Notes under the pieces: generated by a model
What the model was told of the DNA's origin: nothing
Databases searched by the model: none
The model's input: the letters and a program-made list of their open reading frames with translations, nothing else
Source of the DNA: Haloarcula nitratireducens
GTDB taxonomy: Archaea > Halobacteriota > Halobacteria > Halobacteriales > Haloarculaceae
NCBI RefSeq assembly: GCF_019599505.1
Contig: NZ_RKLT01000001.1
Span: 744,001-808,000 of the forward strand
Reading direction: 5' to 3'
DNA length: 64,000 nucleotides
Shown: one piece after another, positions 24,126 to 32,538 of the stretch
Numbering within the stretch: position 1 is the stretch's first letter
How the letters are laid out: each line of letters opens with the position of its first letter
Translations under genes and position numbers: made by a program

Positions 24126-25177
24126 GTGTCACCGAAACCGCCCGTCGTCTCGTGGAATCGACTCTTGACGTCGTCCCGGTGGACCTCGTCGTCCTCGTCG
24201 CGTACGTCGCGTTCGCGACGGCGGCGGTCGCCGGCGACGTCGGCGGCGACGTCGGCCTGTTCGTCGTCGGGTCGATACTCGTCTTCTTCGCCCCCGGTTA
24301 CGCCGTCGTCGCGGCGCTCTTTCCCGGTCGGGCGCGGAACAGGGACGCGGGCGACCAGTCGACCGGGCTCTCGCTGTCCTCGGCGCACGACGGCCTGCTC
24401 CCACAGGAGCGACTGGCGCTCGCCTTCGGCGTCAGCGTCACGCTGATTCCGCTCTTCGCGGTCGCCCTCGGCGCGGCGGGCGTTCTGCTGACGACCGAGT
24501 CCGTCCTGGCGGCGGTGTGGGCAATCGTCGGAGCCGGCGTCGTCGTCGGCGGCGCGCGGCGACTGCTCTTGCCGTCCCGAGAGCGGTTCGATCCGCTGAC
24601 CGTCGCACGGCAGCCCCGGAACCAGGGCGTCTTCGCCGGGGACGCGGTGACGAACGTGCTGACGGTCTGTCTGTGCCTCGCGGTCGTGGCCGCCCTCGGG
24701 TCGGCCACCGTCGCCCTCGCCGGGCCGCAGCAGTCGATGTCCTACACCAGCGCCTCGCTGCTGACGAAATCCGGCGACGGCGGACTGGGCGGTTATCCCA
24801 CTAACGTCACGCAGGGCCAGCCGCAGCAGCTCGTCGTGGAGGTCACGAACCACCACCAGACGGCGGCGAACTACACCGTCGTGTCGAAGATCCAGCGCGT
24901 GGACGGCGGTACCGTGCTGGCGAGCAACGACCTGCTGACCCAGAGCCGGCGCGTGGGCGTCAACGAGACGTGGACCTACGACCACACCGTCAGCCCGTCG
25001 ATGGCCGGACAGGACCTCCGGCTGGTCTACTACGTCGTCCGCGGGCCGATGCCGGACGACGTGAACGAGAACACGGCCGAGCGGGTCCTCTACCTCCGAC
25101 TCGACGTGACGCCGACCGACCAGTCACAGCCGGCGCAGTCGGCGAACGCGACGCAGACGCCGACGCCGTCGCAGTAA
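24122..25177 (+). CDS. DUF1616 membrane protein
   Basis: 351 residues from GTG at 24122 (GTG at 24107 in frame is possible). Four or five helices occupy about 20-205 (VPVDLVVLVAYVAFATAAVAG, FFAPGYAVVAALFPG, RLALAFGVSVTLIPLFAV). The conserved FxPGY turn and the LTxSxxxxxxP region identify DUF1616. The C-terminal 130 residues are extracytoplasmic, beta-rich with N-x-T sites (TNVTQ, NYTVV, NETWT) and a Thr/Gln tail. DUF1616 genes are regular members of haloarchaeal glycosylation and exopolysaccharide loci, where their role is unknown. Confidence 0.85.
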   Translation: MSVTETARRLVESTLDVVPVDLVVLVAYVAFATAAVAGDVGGDVGLFVVGSILVFFAPGYAVVAALFPGRARNRDAGDQSTGLSLSSAHDGLLPQERLALAFGVSVTLIPLFAVALGAAGVLLTTESVLAAVWAIVGAGVVVGGARRLLLPSRERFDPLTVARQPRNQGVFAGDAVTNVLTVCLCLAVVAALGSATVALAGPQQSMSYTSASLLTKSGDGGLGGYPTNVTQGQPQQLVVEVTNHHQTAANYTVVSKIQRVDGGTVLASNDLLTQSRRVGVNETWTYDHTVSPSMAGQDLRLVYYVVRGPMPDDVNENTAERVLYLRLDVTPTDQSQPAQSANATQTPTPSQ

Positions 25178-25779
25178 CGCCGCGGTTCGATCGCAGTCCC
25201 GTCTTTTCCGCGCCGCCCTCTCGTCGATACTGTTCCGAGCCGACGACGACACGCTCTCCCGTCCGGTAATCGAGACAATTTTCACAGCAGTCGTGTCGGT
25301 ACAGCGCCGCTGTCATCGTCGTCGCCTCCCCGTGAAAGTGGCGTGTCGCTCCGTGCCGACTCGCCGGCTACGCGGCGTCGGTGAATGAACCGCGCGGGTG
25401 GCCGTCGGCTCGCCGTACAGCCGAACCGGTTCGTCGCTCAGTCGGCACTGGCCGGCACTGGCCCGTCGTCCAGTCGGCTCGAGCTCGTCGCTCGGTCACA
25501 GCGTGGTTTGCCGTGCGACGAAGTGCGGGAACTCACCAGCCGGCGTCCGGATCCTACTGGACCTCGAGTCTCTATAAGCGTCGTGAGAAGACGCCGATAC
25601 GGGTCGGTGTCGTCGGCCGCGCGCACGCATCGGCGGCGTCGAGCGCGGTACCGAGCGCCGATCCCCCGGCCGTCTATCGTGATCGACCGCTCGGTAGTCG
25701 CGCTTCGACTGTGCGTCGTCTGACCGCGTACCGAATGGTAGCGAAAGCCCCGCGGCGGGAAAAAAGCGCCTCGTCCGTC
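25178..25779. other. Intergenic region of about 600 nt, no firm gene
   Basis: A minus-strand frame from 25316 begins MTAALYRHDCCENCLDYR after a GGAGG-like site, but it runs back into the DUF1616 gene and its later residues are shadow-like. The pair GGCACTGGCC is repeated in tandem near 25445. I see no promoter element of the CCATAACAAWG class. The interval separates two convergent genes, so it may hold terminators. Confidence 0.4.
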
Positions 25780-28521
25780 TCAGAGCTGTCGGCTGAGGAC
25801 GACGATGCCGCCGGCCAGCACGCCGACGCTCCCGACGGCGACGAGACCGAGGAACAGCGGGGACATCCCGCCGTCGGGCTCGCCGTTCCCGTCCGCGGGC
25901 GTCTCGCTCCGGCGCTGCGTCGCGTCGCCGTCGACGGTGACGCTGGCGTTCTGGCCGTTCACGCCGACCGTGTACTGCCCGGGCTGCTCGATGCGCTGTT
26001 CGAACGTGACCGTCTCGGAGGCCCCCGCGGCGACGGTGAGGCGCTCCGTCCCGACGACGTCGCCGAAGGCGACGAACGACGCGGTGACGGTGCCCGACTC
26101 GGTCCCGTCGTTGGTGAACGTCGCGGTCACGCGCACGGGCTCGCCGGGGTTGACGGCGTCGCGTTCGACGGTGACGGTCGGCTGGCTGATGTTCGCCTCG
26201 GAGGGCGCGACGTCGACCATTCGGCTCTGTCCGGCGATGGTGAGCCGCTGGCGGCCCGGCGCGGCGGGCACCACCGACATCGTGACTCGTCTCGTCTCGC
26301 CCGGGCCGAGAGTCACTCGCTCGGACCCGACGACGCGACCGCCCAGTACCGCGGTTATCGTCTTCGTCCCGTCGAGCTGTCCCGCGTTCGTGAGCGTCGC
26401 CGTGACGTTCACCGGCTGTTCGGCGACGGCGTTCCCCTCGACCGTCAGCTCACCGCCGACCATGTTCGGTCGCGCGAGACCGACCGCGAGCGGCGTCTCC
26501 GGGCCGGCGGTGGCGTTCACCACGACAGTCGAACCGTTGTTGACGACGGTCGTCTCGGCCGCCTGCCAGTCTGACCCGGTCCACGTCGCCACCGCGAGCG
26601 ACTCGACGGAGCCGCCGCGGTTGCGAATCGCCTCCCGGTCGAGCGCTATCTGGTAGGTGACCGACGAGGGTGCCGACCCGCCCTCGACCGTCGGGTCGAG
26701 CGCCAACAGGGTCTCGTCGCTCCCGGTCGGCGGTCCCCCGCTCCCGTTCCACGCGTCGGTCACGGTGAGGGTCGTCCCCGCTCGGGCGTCGGCGAGCGCG
26801 AGCCGCTGGACCGCTGCCGGACCGGAGCCCAGCGTCCCGTCGTCCAGCGCCACGCCGACGGTACCGGTCCCCGGATCGCTGACCTCGACGCGGACGCCCT
26901 CGTCGGTTCGCGTCGCAGTCGCGGGGGGTCCGTCGTCGGACGGCGGCGGGGCAGCGCCGCCACCGCCCGTGCTGCCGCCGCTACTGCTGTCGTCGTCACC
27001 GCCGTCGTCGCCGTTACCGCCACCGCCGCCCTGTGACTGGCGCTCGACGGTGACTGTCGTACTCGCCGTCGCCGACCGGTTCGTCCGGTCGACCACGGTG
27101 ACCCCGACAGTCCGGTCACCGGGCGCGTCGAACGCCGTCGTCAGCGTCGGCTGGCTCGTCTCGGTCTCGACGGTGCCGTCCGCGTTCACGTCCCACTGGT
27201 AGGTCGCACCGCCGCGCGGGGCCGTGGAGTTCGAGGCGTCGAACGTGACTGACTGGCCGACCGTCGCCGTCGCCGGCCCGGAGAGCGCCGCGGTCGGGTC
27301 GTCGCTCGCGTTCGCTTCGACGACGAGCGTCGCGTTGGCCGTGTCGCTCTGACCACCGTCGGTCACCGTGAGTGTCGCGTCGTACGTGCCGGCGCTCCCG
27401 TACGTGTGGGTCGGCACTGGCCCGGTGGCCGTCGCGCCGTCCCCGAACGCCCACTGGTAGGTGGCCGACTGGCCGGCCGTCGAGTTCCGGCCGTCGAACT
27501 GCACCGCGTCACCGACGAGAGCTGACCCGGGCGCTTCGATCACGGCGTCGACCTGCTGGCTCGATCCGACCGTCACCGTCGCGTTGGCCTCGCTCTGTCT
27601 GCCGTTCGCGTCCTCGACCACGACGGCGACCGTCTTCTCGCCGGCCGTGTCGAACGCTCGCTCGAAGGTCGGCCGGGCCGTCTGCGCCTCGAAGCTCCCG
27701 TCGTCACCGACGTCCCAGCGGTAGCTGACGATGTCGGCCGCCGGCGTCGAACCGCTGGCGTCGAAGGTCACGTTCGCGCCGACGGCGGGGTCGGCCGGCG
27801 TCGCGGTCAGGTCCGCGGTCGGGCAGCTGCCCGCGACCACGGAGACCGATTGGGACTTGTCGAGTTCGACGAGGCCGCTCGGACTTCGCGCTCGCCAGGC
27901 GACCGGGTCCTCGGCCCAGTCGGAGTCCGGCGAGTCGCTGTTCGTGCCGAAGCTCGCCGATATCTCGATGCCGTCGCTCCCGGAGAGGTGAGCGATTCCG
28001 CGCAGCGCGCCCCCGTCGTTCCGTGCGGGCTGCCACTGCCAGTCGATCTCGCTGGTCGTGTCGGTGTGCTCGAAGCTATCGTCCTGTCCGTCGTAGTTGT
28101 CGTCCTCGACGGCCCAGCCCGCCTGGGTCGGGATGCCGGTGATGTCCATCGAGACCGCCCCGCCGCCGGTGTCGTCGTTCCGGCTATCGTGGAGGAAGAC
28201 GAGGCTATCACCGCTCTCGCCGCGGTAGACGTAGAGCTGACTCACCCCCGAGACCTGCAGGTCGTCGGTCCCGTGGGAACTGTAATCGGAGTCGTTCCCG
28301 CCCCGGTAGTCGTAGTACGTCGAGACGTTCTGGGAGGCGTCGCCGACCGTCGCCAGCGGGATGCACTGGCTCCCCTGGACGACCGCGTACGCGTCGGGCC
28401 GCTCTTCGACGTTCTCGACGTTCCCGGCGGCCGTCCCGACCGGCGTAAACGGTGTGATACTGGCCCCGACGACCAGCAGTATCCACGCGATGCTCGTGAT
28501 GGCTAGTGTGTCCCGTTCCAT
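25780..28521 (-). CDS. Large surface protein with PKD and CARDB-like domains
   Basis: 913 residues. Signal helix about 10-30 (SIAWILLVVGASITPFTPVG); a unique N-terminal domain (about 35-235) with YYDYRGGND and similar; three PKD-type domains (about 240-325, 330-405, 410-495; for example YRWDVGDDGSFEA, YQWAFGDGATATG); a Gly/Asp/Ser linker (about 500-535); a beta domain (about 535-690); two CARDB-like domains (about 690-780 and 785-870); and a C-terminal helix ending LSRQL. Unlike the protein at 18731 it has no PGF tripeptide before the last helix. It is probably an adhesin or S-layer-associated protein in the glycan island. Confidence 0.8.
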   Translation of the reverse strand: MERDTLAITSIAWILLVVGASITPFTPVGTAAGNVENVEERPDAYAVVQGSQCIPLATVGDASQNVSTYYDYRGGNDSDYSSHGTDDLQVSGVSQLYVYRGESGDSLVFLHDSRNDDTGGGAVSMDITGIPTQAGWAVEDDNYDGQDDSFEHTDTTSEIDWQWQPARNDGGALRGIAHLSGSDGIEISASFGTNSDSPDSDWAEDPVAWRARSPSGLVELDKSQSVSVVAGSCPTADLTATPADPAVGANVTFDASGSTPAADIVSYRWDVGDDGSFEAQTARPTFERAFDTAGEKTVAVVVEDANGRQSEANATVTVGSSQQVDAVIEAPGSALVGDAVQFDGRNSTAGQSATYQWAFGDGATATGPVPTHTYGSAGTYDATLTVTDGGQSDTANATLVVEANASDDPTAALSGPATATVGQSVTFDASNSTAPRGGATYQWDVNADGTVETETSQPTLTTAFDAPGDRTVGVTVVDRTNRSATASTTVTVERQSQGGGGGNGDDGGDDDSSSGGSTGGGGAAPPPSDDGPPATATRTDEGVRVEVSDPGTGTVGVALDDGTLGSGPAAVQRLALADARAGTTLTVTDAWNGSGGPPTGSDETLLALDPTVEGGSAPSSVTYQIALDREAIRNRGGSVESLAVATWTGSDWQAAETTVVNNGSTVVVNATAGPETPLAVGLARPNMVGGELTVEGNAVAEQPVNVTATLTNAGQLDGTKTITAVLGGRVVGSERVTLGPGETRRVTMSVVPAAPGRQRLTIAGQSRMVDVAPSEANISQPTVTVERDAVNPGEPVRVTATFTNDGTESGTVTASFVAFGDVVGTERLTVAAGASETVTFEQRIEQPGQYTVGVNGQNASVTVDGDATQRRSETPADGNGEPDGGMSPLFLGLVAVGSVGVLAGGIVVLSRQL

Positions 28522-28576
28522 TGTGGTCCTACGGGCTGATGCCCGCCTCAGTATGCTCGGATTTCAGAAGATTCCC

Positions 28577-28588
28577 GCTTTGTTATGG
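28577..28588 (-). promoter_or_regulatory. CCATAACAAAGC promoter element
   Basis: Matches the full consensus. It points at the PKD/CARDB protein gene; TAACAA (28585-28580) is 59 nt before its ATG at 28521. No start codon occurs at the usual 28-nt spacing, so a leader of roughly 30 nt is expected here. Confidence 0.5.
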
Positions 28589-28624
28589 AGCGCCGTCGCC
28601 GCGACTCGCTCCGGTAACGACCGC

Positions 28625-29734
28625 TTACGCCGAATCGGTGTTGACTCGAATCTGCCCGTCGTCTATCGGTTGGACGGCCGCCGCCCGCACCGACTCCATG
28701 ATTCGCATGGTCCAGGTCCCCTCCTCGATCGGGACCGGCATCGGGTCGCCGCGGATGATAGCTCGCGCGTCGGCGTCGATCTGGTAGTAGTGCGAATCGA
28801 GGTCGCGCTCCGCCGTCCAGTCGTCGCCGAGGGCCCGCCGTGCGACGGCGACCACGTTCTCGACGGTCCCCTGTACGCGCCCGAGGACGTGGTCGATGTT
28901 CGTCTGCGCCCGAGCCTTCGGCGAGGCCTCGTAGTCCTTATCGAGGACGGTGACGGACTGGGAGACGATGTCGATGTCCAGGCTCCCGCGCTCGCCGTGG
29001 ACCCGGATCGCCTTGTGCGGGACGTCGCTCGCGAGTACCGTCCCGCTGCACAGCACGCCGTCCTCGCTCGTGTACTGGAAACTGGCGCTGTCGTAGTCGA
29101 AGCCCTGCTCGTACTCGCGGGTCCGCTCCGTCTGCGACTGGATCGAGGCCGCGTCGACCGGGTAGCCGCCGAGTTTCAACACCAGGTATACCGGGTGCGG
29201 GAGCCCCTCCTCGAACTCGCCGCCGGGGAGGTCGAACGCCCACGCGCCCCGGCGGACGTCGTCGGGGTAGGTCTCGCCGGAGTAGAGTAAGTCGACCGAG
29301 CGCACGTCGCCGATGGCCCCCGCCTCGATGAGCTTCGACGCCTTGCGAACCGCCGGGTCGAAGTTGTGGTTGTGGACGACCGAGACCGGCACGTCGTGTT
29401 GCCGGGCGAGTTTCTCCAGCTCTTCGGCCTCGGCGACGGAGGTCGTGACGGGCTTCTCGATCTGGACCGCGAGACCGTCCTCGATCGCCATCCGGGCCAG
29501 GTCGAGGTGGGTCTGGACGGGCGTACAGAGGTGGATCCAGTCGAGGTCCTCCCGGGCCAGCATTCCCTCGAAGTCGGCGTAGGCGCTGATGTCGTACTCC
29601 GTGGCCTTCTTGCGTGCTCTCGACTCGTCTACGTCACAGATGGCGACGAGGTTCGTCGCTGGACACTTCTCTAAGCCTGACAGATGGAAGTCCGAGACGG
29701 TTCCACCGCCGACGACCGCGCTTTCGAGCGTCAT
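28625..29734 (-). CDS. Gfo/Idh/MocA family oxidoreductase
   Basis: 369 residues from ATG at 29734; a GTG at 29740 is also in frame. The N-terminal Rossmann domain (about 3-125) has ESAVVGGGTVSDFHLSGL and the family motif EKPVTTSVAEAEEL. The C-terminal alpha/beta domain follows, containing NHNFDPAVRKA and VDLLYSGETYPDDVRRGAWA. These enzymes reduce or oxidise sugars and nucleotide sugars with NAD(P). TAACAA of the upstream element ends 28 nt before the ATG. It is divergent from the GT2 gene and both carry the same promoter class, consistent with a surface-sugar role. Confidence 0.9.
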   Translation of the reverse strand: MTLESAVVGGGTVSDFHLSGLEKCPATNLVAICDVDESRARKKATEYDISAYADFEGMLAREDLDWIHLCTPVQTHLDLARMAIEDGLAVQIEKPVTTSVAEAEELEKLARQHDVPVSVVHNHNFDPAVRKASKLIEAGAIGDVRSVDLLYSGETYPDDVRRGAWAFDLPGGEFEEGLPHPVYLVLKLGGYPVDAASIQSQTERTREYEQGFDYDSASFQYTSEDGVLCSGTVLASDVPHKAIRVHGERGSLDIDIVSQSVTVLDKDYEASPKARAQTNIDHVLGRVQGTVENVVAVARRALGDDWTAERDLDSHYYQIDADARAIIRGDPMPVPIEEGTWTMRIMESVRAAAVQPIDDGQIRVNTDSA

Positions 29735-29758
29735 CGTCACAGTACCTCGGTCCTGCGG

Positions 29759-29770
29759 GTATTGTTATAG
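29759..29770 (-). promoter_or_regulatory. CTATAACAATAC promoter element
   Basis: Minus-strand element; TAACAA at 29767-29762 begins the 28-nt spacing to the ATG at 29734 and so behaves like a TATA box for a leaderless mRNA. The downstream ACCCG matches the element at 17607. Confidence 0.6.
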
Positions 29771-29887
29771 GCGCTGTGTGGGCCGGTAATCGGAATTTAC
29801 CACCGGTAGCGGCGGGCGTAAGGCCGCCGTACGCCGGCGAACGTCGCCGAAACAGCCGCCGGGCGTCCGGCCGTCTCCGCAAGCCGA

Positions 29888-29899
29888 CCATAACAATGC
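29888..29899 (+). promoter_or_regulatory. CCATAACAATGC promoter element
   Basis: Full consensus match pointing right, 24 nt before the ATG of the 14-codon micro-ORF at 29920 and about 70 nt before the GT2 gene. It is divergent from the element at 29759, 118 nt away. Confidence 0.6.
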
Positions 29900-29919
29900 G
29901 GGTCTCGCTGGCAGTACTG

Positions 29920-29964
29920 ATGAGAATGGGTTTCGAGCATCCACGCCGCGTCGGGGGCAGGTGA
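29920..29964 (+). CDS. Leader micro-ORF (14 codons) before the GT2 gene
   Basis: ATG at 29920 opens MRMGFEHPRRVGGR and stops with TGA at 29962-29964, one base before the ATG of the glycosyltransferase at 29966. It is the first start downstream of the CCATAACAATGC element. Basic peptide, no domain. Confidence 0.45.
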   Translation: MRMGFEHPRRVGGR

Positions 29965-29965
29965 G

Positions 29966-31012
29966 ATGTACCGGGAGACAACTGTTGCCGTCGTCGTTCC
30001 AGCGTACAACGAGGAGGGACTGGTCGGGACGGTCATCGAGACGGTCCCCGACTACGTCGACCGCGTCTACGTCGTCGAGGACGGGTCGACGGACGGAACG
30101 TGGCGGGAGATACGGGAGACGGCCAGCCGAGTCAACGAGCGCGCGAGCGGCCGGAACGGGTTCGAACGCCGCGTCGTCCCCATCCGTCACGAGGAGAACC
30201 GCGGCGTCGGCGGCGCGATAAAGACCGGCTACCTCGCCGCCCGCGAGGACGGAATCGGCGTCACGGCGGTGATGGGCGGCGACGCGCAGATGCAGCCCGA
30301 ACTGCTCGAAGGCGTCATCCGCCCGATCGTCGAGGGCGAGGCCGACTACGTGAAGGGGAATCGCCTCCTCGACGGGCACTACGGGACGATGCCGCGCTTC
30401 CGGTACGTCGGCAACCGCATCCTGACGTGGCTCACGCGCATCGCCAGCGGCTACTGGTCCATCGGCGACCCGCAGAACGGTTACACCGCGATCTCGCTGC
30501 ACGCGCTGGAGACGGCCGGCATCGAGGACATGTACGAGTTCTACGGCTACTGCAACGACCTCCTCGTCCGGCTGAACGTCGCGGGCTTGCGCGTCCTCGA
30601 CGTGCCGCGACCGGCGAACTACGGCGAGGAGGAGAGCCACATCAGTTACCGTTCGTACATCCCGCGCGTGTCGGGGATGCTGTTCCGGAACTTCCTCTGG
30701 CGGCTCCGGGCGAAACACCTCTCGGACGGCGTCCACCCGGTCGCGGTGCTGTACGGGACCGCGGGCGCGACGGGCGTGGCCGGCCTCGTCCGCGCGGCCC
30801 GCAGCGACGGGGGACCGCTCTCGATCCTCTCTCGAGCGGTCGCGGCGCTGGCTCTCTCGGCCGTGTTCCTCCTCGGCGCGATGCTGCTCGATTACTCGCA
30901 CGAGAGCTATCTCGACGACCGGGCGACAGTCGAGGCGGAAGCGAGCGGTTACGACGGCGACGACGATGACGACGACGCTGCGGCCGTCTCCGCCCCTGTC
31001 GGACAGGACTAG
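29966..31012 (+). CDS. Family 2 glycosyltransferase with C-terminal membrane helices
   Basis: 348 residues. GT2 domain about 5-235 with VAVVVPAYNEEGLVG, VVEDGSTDGTW, the metal-binding GGDAQM segment at about 109-114 (a D-A-Q in place of the common D-x-D) and DPQNGYTAISLHAL. Two helices lie at about 255-275 and 288-308, then a very acidic tail. The type resembles dolichyl-phosphate mannose synthase-like enzymes that act on lipid-phosphate acceptors. It shares a divergent promoter region with the Gfo/Idh/MocA gene and is led by a micro-ORF. Confidence 0.85.
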   Translation: MYRETTVAVVVPAYNEEGLVGTVIETVPDYVDRVYVVEDGSTDGTWREIRETASRVNERASGRNGFERRVVPIRHEENRGVGGAIKTGYLAAREDGIGVTAVMGGDAQMQPELLEGVIRPIVEGEADYVKGNRLLDGHYGTMPRFRYVGNRILTWLTRIASGYWSIGDPQNGYTAISLHALETAGIEDMYEFYGYCNDLLVRLNVAGLRVLDVPRPANYGEEESHISYRSYIPRVSGMLFRNFLWRLRAKHLSDGVHPVAVLYGTAGATGVAGLVRAARSDGGPLSILSRAVAALALSAVFLLGAMLLDYSHESYLDDRATVEAEASGYDGDDDDDDAAAVSAPVGQD

Positions 31013-31063
31013 AGCGGCTCGATAGCCCGGACGAACAGAGCGGCCTTACTCCCTGTACGGCCA

Positions 31064-31075
31064 CTATAACAATTC
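31064..31075 (+). promoter_or_regulatory. CTATAACAATTC promoter element
   Basis: TAACAA at 31067-31072 lies 26 nt before the ATG at 31098. This favours ATG 31098 over the in-frame GTG at 31092 for the beta-helix lipoprotein. Confidence 0.55.
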
Positions 31076-31097
31076 CTCGACCACCGACAGCGTGCGT

Positions 31098-32522
31098 ATG
31101 GGCAGGGACTGGACCCGTCGAGAGCTCGTCGAGCGACTGGGAGCGGCGGGGCTGCTCGGCTCGCTCGCCGGGTGCCCGAGCGACGATCCGGGGCCGGGAC
31201 CCGACGAGCAGACGCCGACGCCGAGGACGCCCGGCCCGACGCCGGAGAGCGAGACGCCGTTCGATGTCGAGCGACGGACGGGAGAGTGGCCGCCCGACGC
31301 CGAGCGGTACGAGACCGTCGTCGACGTCGCCGAGGCTGGCGGGGACACCGGCGGCTCCGAGTCCGTACTACCGGTCCTCGAATCGCTCGACCCCGACGAC
31401 ACACTCGTCAGGTTTCCGCCGGGCGAGTACCGCCTCGACGGGAGCTGGCGCGTCGAGGAGTTCGAGCGCCTCGCCGTCGTCGGCCCGGAGGCGACGATCA
31501 CGACCGACCCCGGAATCACCGGCCCGCTGTTCGGACTGGGCGGCGACGGCGACGCCCGCGACCTCGCGATCTCCGGCCTGACGTTCGACTTCCGGCGGGC
31601 GAACACCGGGCCGCGACCGATATACGCCGCCGTCGAGGACGGGCTGACGGTCAGCGACGTGACCGTCCGCGGCGAGATGGACTTAGACCAGGACGGGATG
31701 CGCTTCGGCGTGACTCGCGACGGCGGCGCGGGCGTCGTTCGCCGCCTTCGGATGCCCGACGGCGGCGACCCCCGCTTTACGAACACCGGCTGTTACGTCG
31801 GCGAGGACCATCGCGGTCACGTCGCGTTCGCGGACTGCCGCATCGACGGCTTCCCCGACAACGGACTGTACGCCTCGCCCGCCGTCGGCCGCGTGGACGT
31901 CGTCGGCGGCGTCTACCGGAACAGCGGCGTCTCGAACGTCCGCGTCAGCGGCCCGGCGACGGTGCGCGGCGTCACGGTCCGCTGTAACGAGGCCCGGCGG
32001 GGCGTCCCGAACATGCGCGGTATCCGCCTCCGCGAGGGGTCGGAGGTCCTCGTCGAGAACTGTCGGGTCGTCATGGAGCGAGTGACGGCGAGCGACGGCG
32101 GCATCACCTGCGCGAAGTGGCTCGACGAGGCGACGATCCGGGACACGCACGTCACCGTCGCGGCCGACGACGTCCCGGCGGTCTGGGCGAAAGAGCCGAA
32201 TGCGGTCGGGGCGGACGTTCGCAGTCACCCGATTCAGCTCCGGAGACTCACGGTCGACGGCCCGGCCGCCCGCGGCGCGGCAGTCAAAGTCTCGTACCGC
32301 GACGGGACGCTCATCGAGGACCTCTGTCTCTGCCAGTCCGGTCTCGACCGCGACGGCGTCCACGTCCTCGCCTCCGCCGACGGGGTGCTCCGCCGAGCGA
32401 ACATCACCGTCACCGGACGGCCGCTCGTAACGCGGCGAGCGCCGCTCGCCCGGCGGGACGTCAGCCTCCACTCGCTCGGTCGGATCGGTGCACTCGGCGG
32501 TCCGTCGTGCGGCTGCCGCTGA
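31098..32522 (+). CDS. Tat-exported lipoprotein with right-handed beta-helix
   Basis: 474 residues. The N-terminus MGRDWTRRELVERLGAAGL contains a twin-arginine motif, and LGSLAGC is a lipobox, so the folded protein is exported and anchored by a lipid. After a Pro/Thr/Glu linker, about 70-460 show repeating beta-helix rungs (for example YRNSGVSNVRVSGPATVRG, VLVENCRVVMERV). The fold is shared by pectate-lyase-like enzymes and by polymer-binding proteins; I see no clear catalytic triad. It is likely a surface glycan-modifying or binding protein. It is the plus-strand partner of a convergent phosphatase-fold gene. Confidence 0.8.
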   Translation: MGRDWTRRELVERLGAAGLLGSLAGCPSDDPGPGPDEQTPTPRTPGPTPESETPFDVERRTGEWPPDAERYETVVDVAEAGGDTGGSESVLPVLESLDPDDTLVRFPPGEYRLDGSWRVEEFERLAVVGPEATITTDPGITGPLFGLGGDGDARDLAISGLTFDFRRANTGPRPIYAAVEDGLTVSDVTVRGEMDLDQDGMRFGVTRDGGAGVVRRLRMPDGGDPRFTNTGCYVGEDHRGHVAFADCRIDGFPDNGLYASPAVGRVDVVGGVYRNSGVSNVRVSGPATVRGVTVRCNEARRGVPNMRGIRLREGSEVLVENCRVVMERVTASDGGITCAKWLDEATIRDTHVTVAADDVPAVWAKEPNAVGADVRSHPIQLRRLTVDGPAARGAAVKVSYRDGTLIEDLCLCQSGLDRDGVHVLASADGVLRRANITVTGRPLVTRRAPLARRDVSLHSLGRIGALGGPSCGCR

Positions 32523-32538
32523 GGGCGTCGAGCCGGCG

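Noticed and set aside
24990..25316. Minus-strand frame starting MTAALYRHDCCENC after GGAGG
   Set aside because: Nearly 190 nt run antisense inside the DUF1616 gene and the residues there look like a shadow; only the first 40 residues are plausible.
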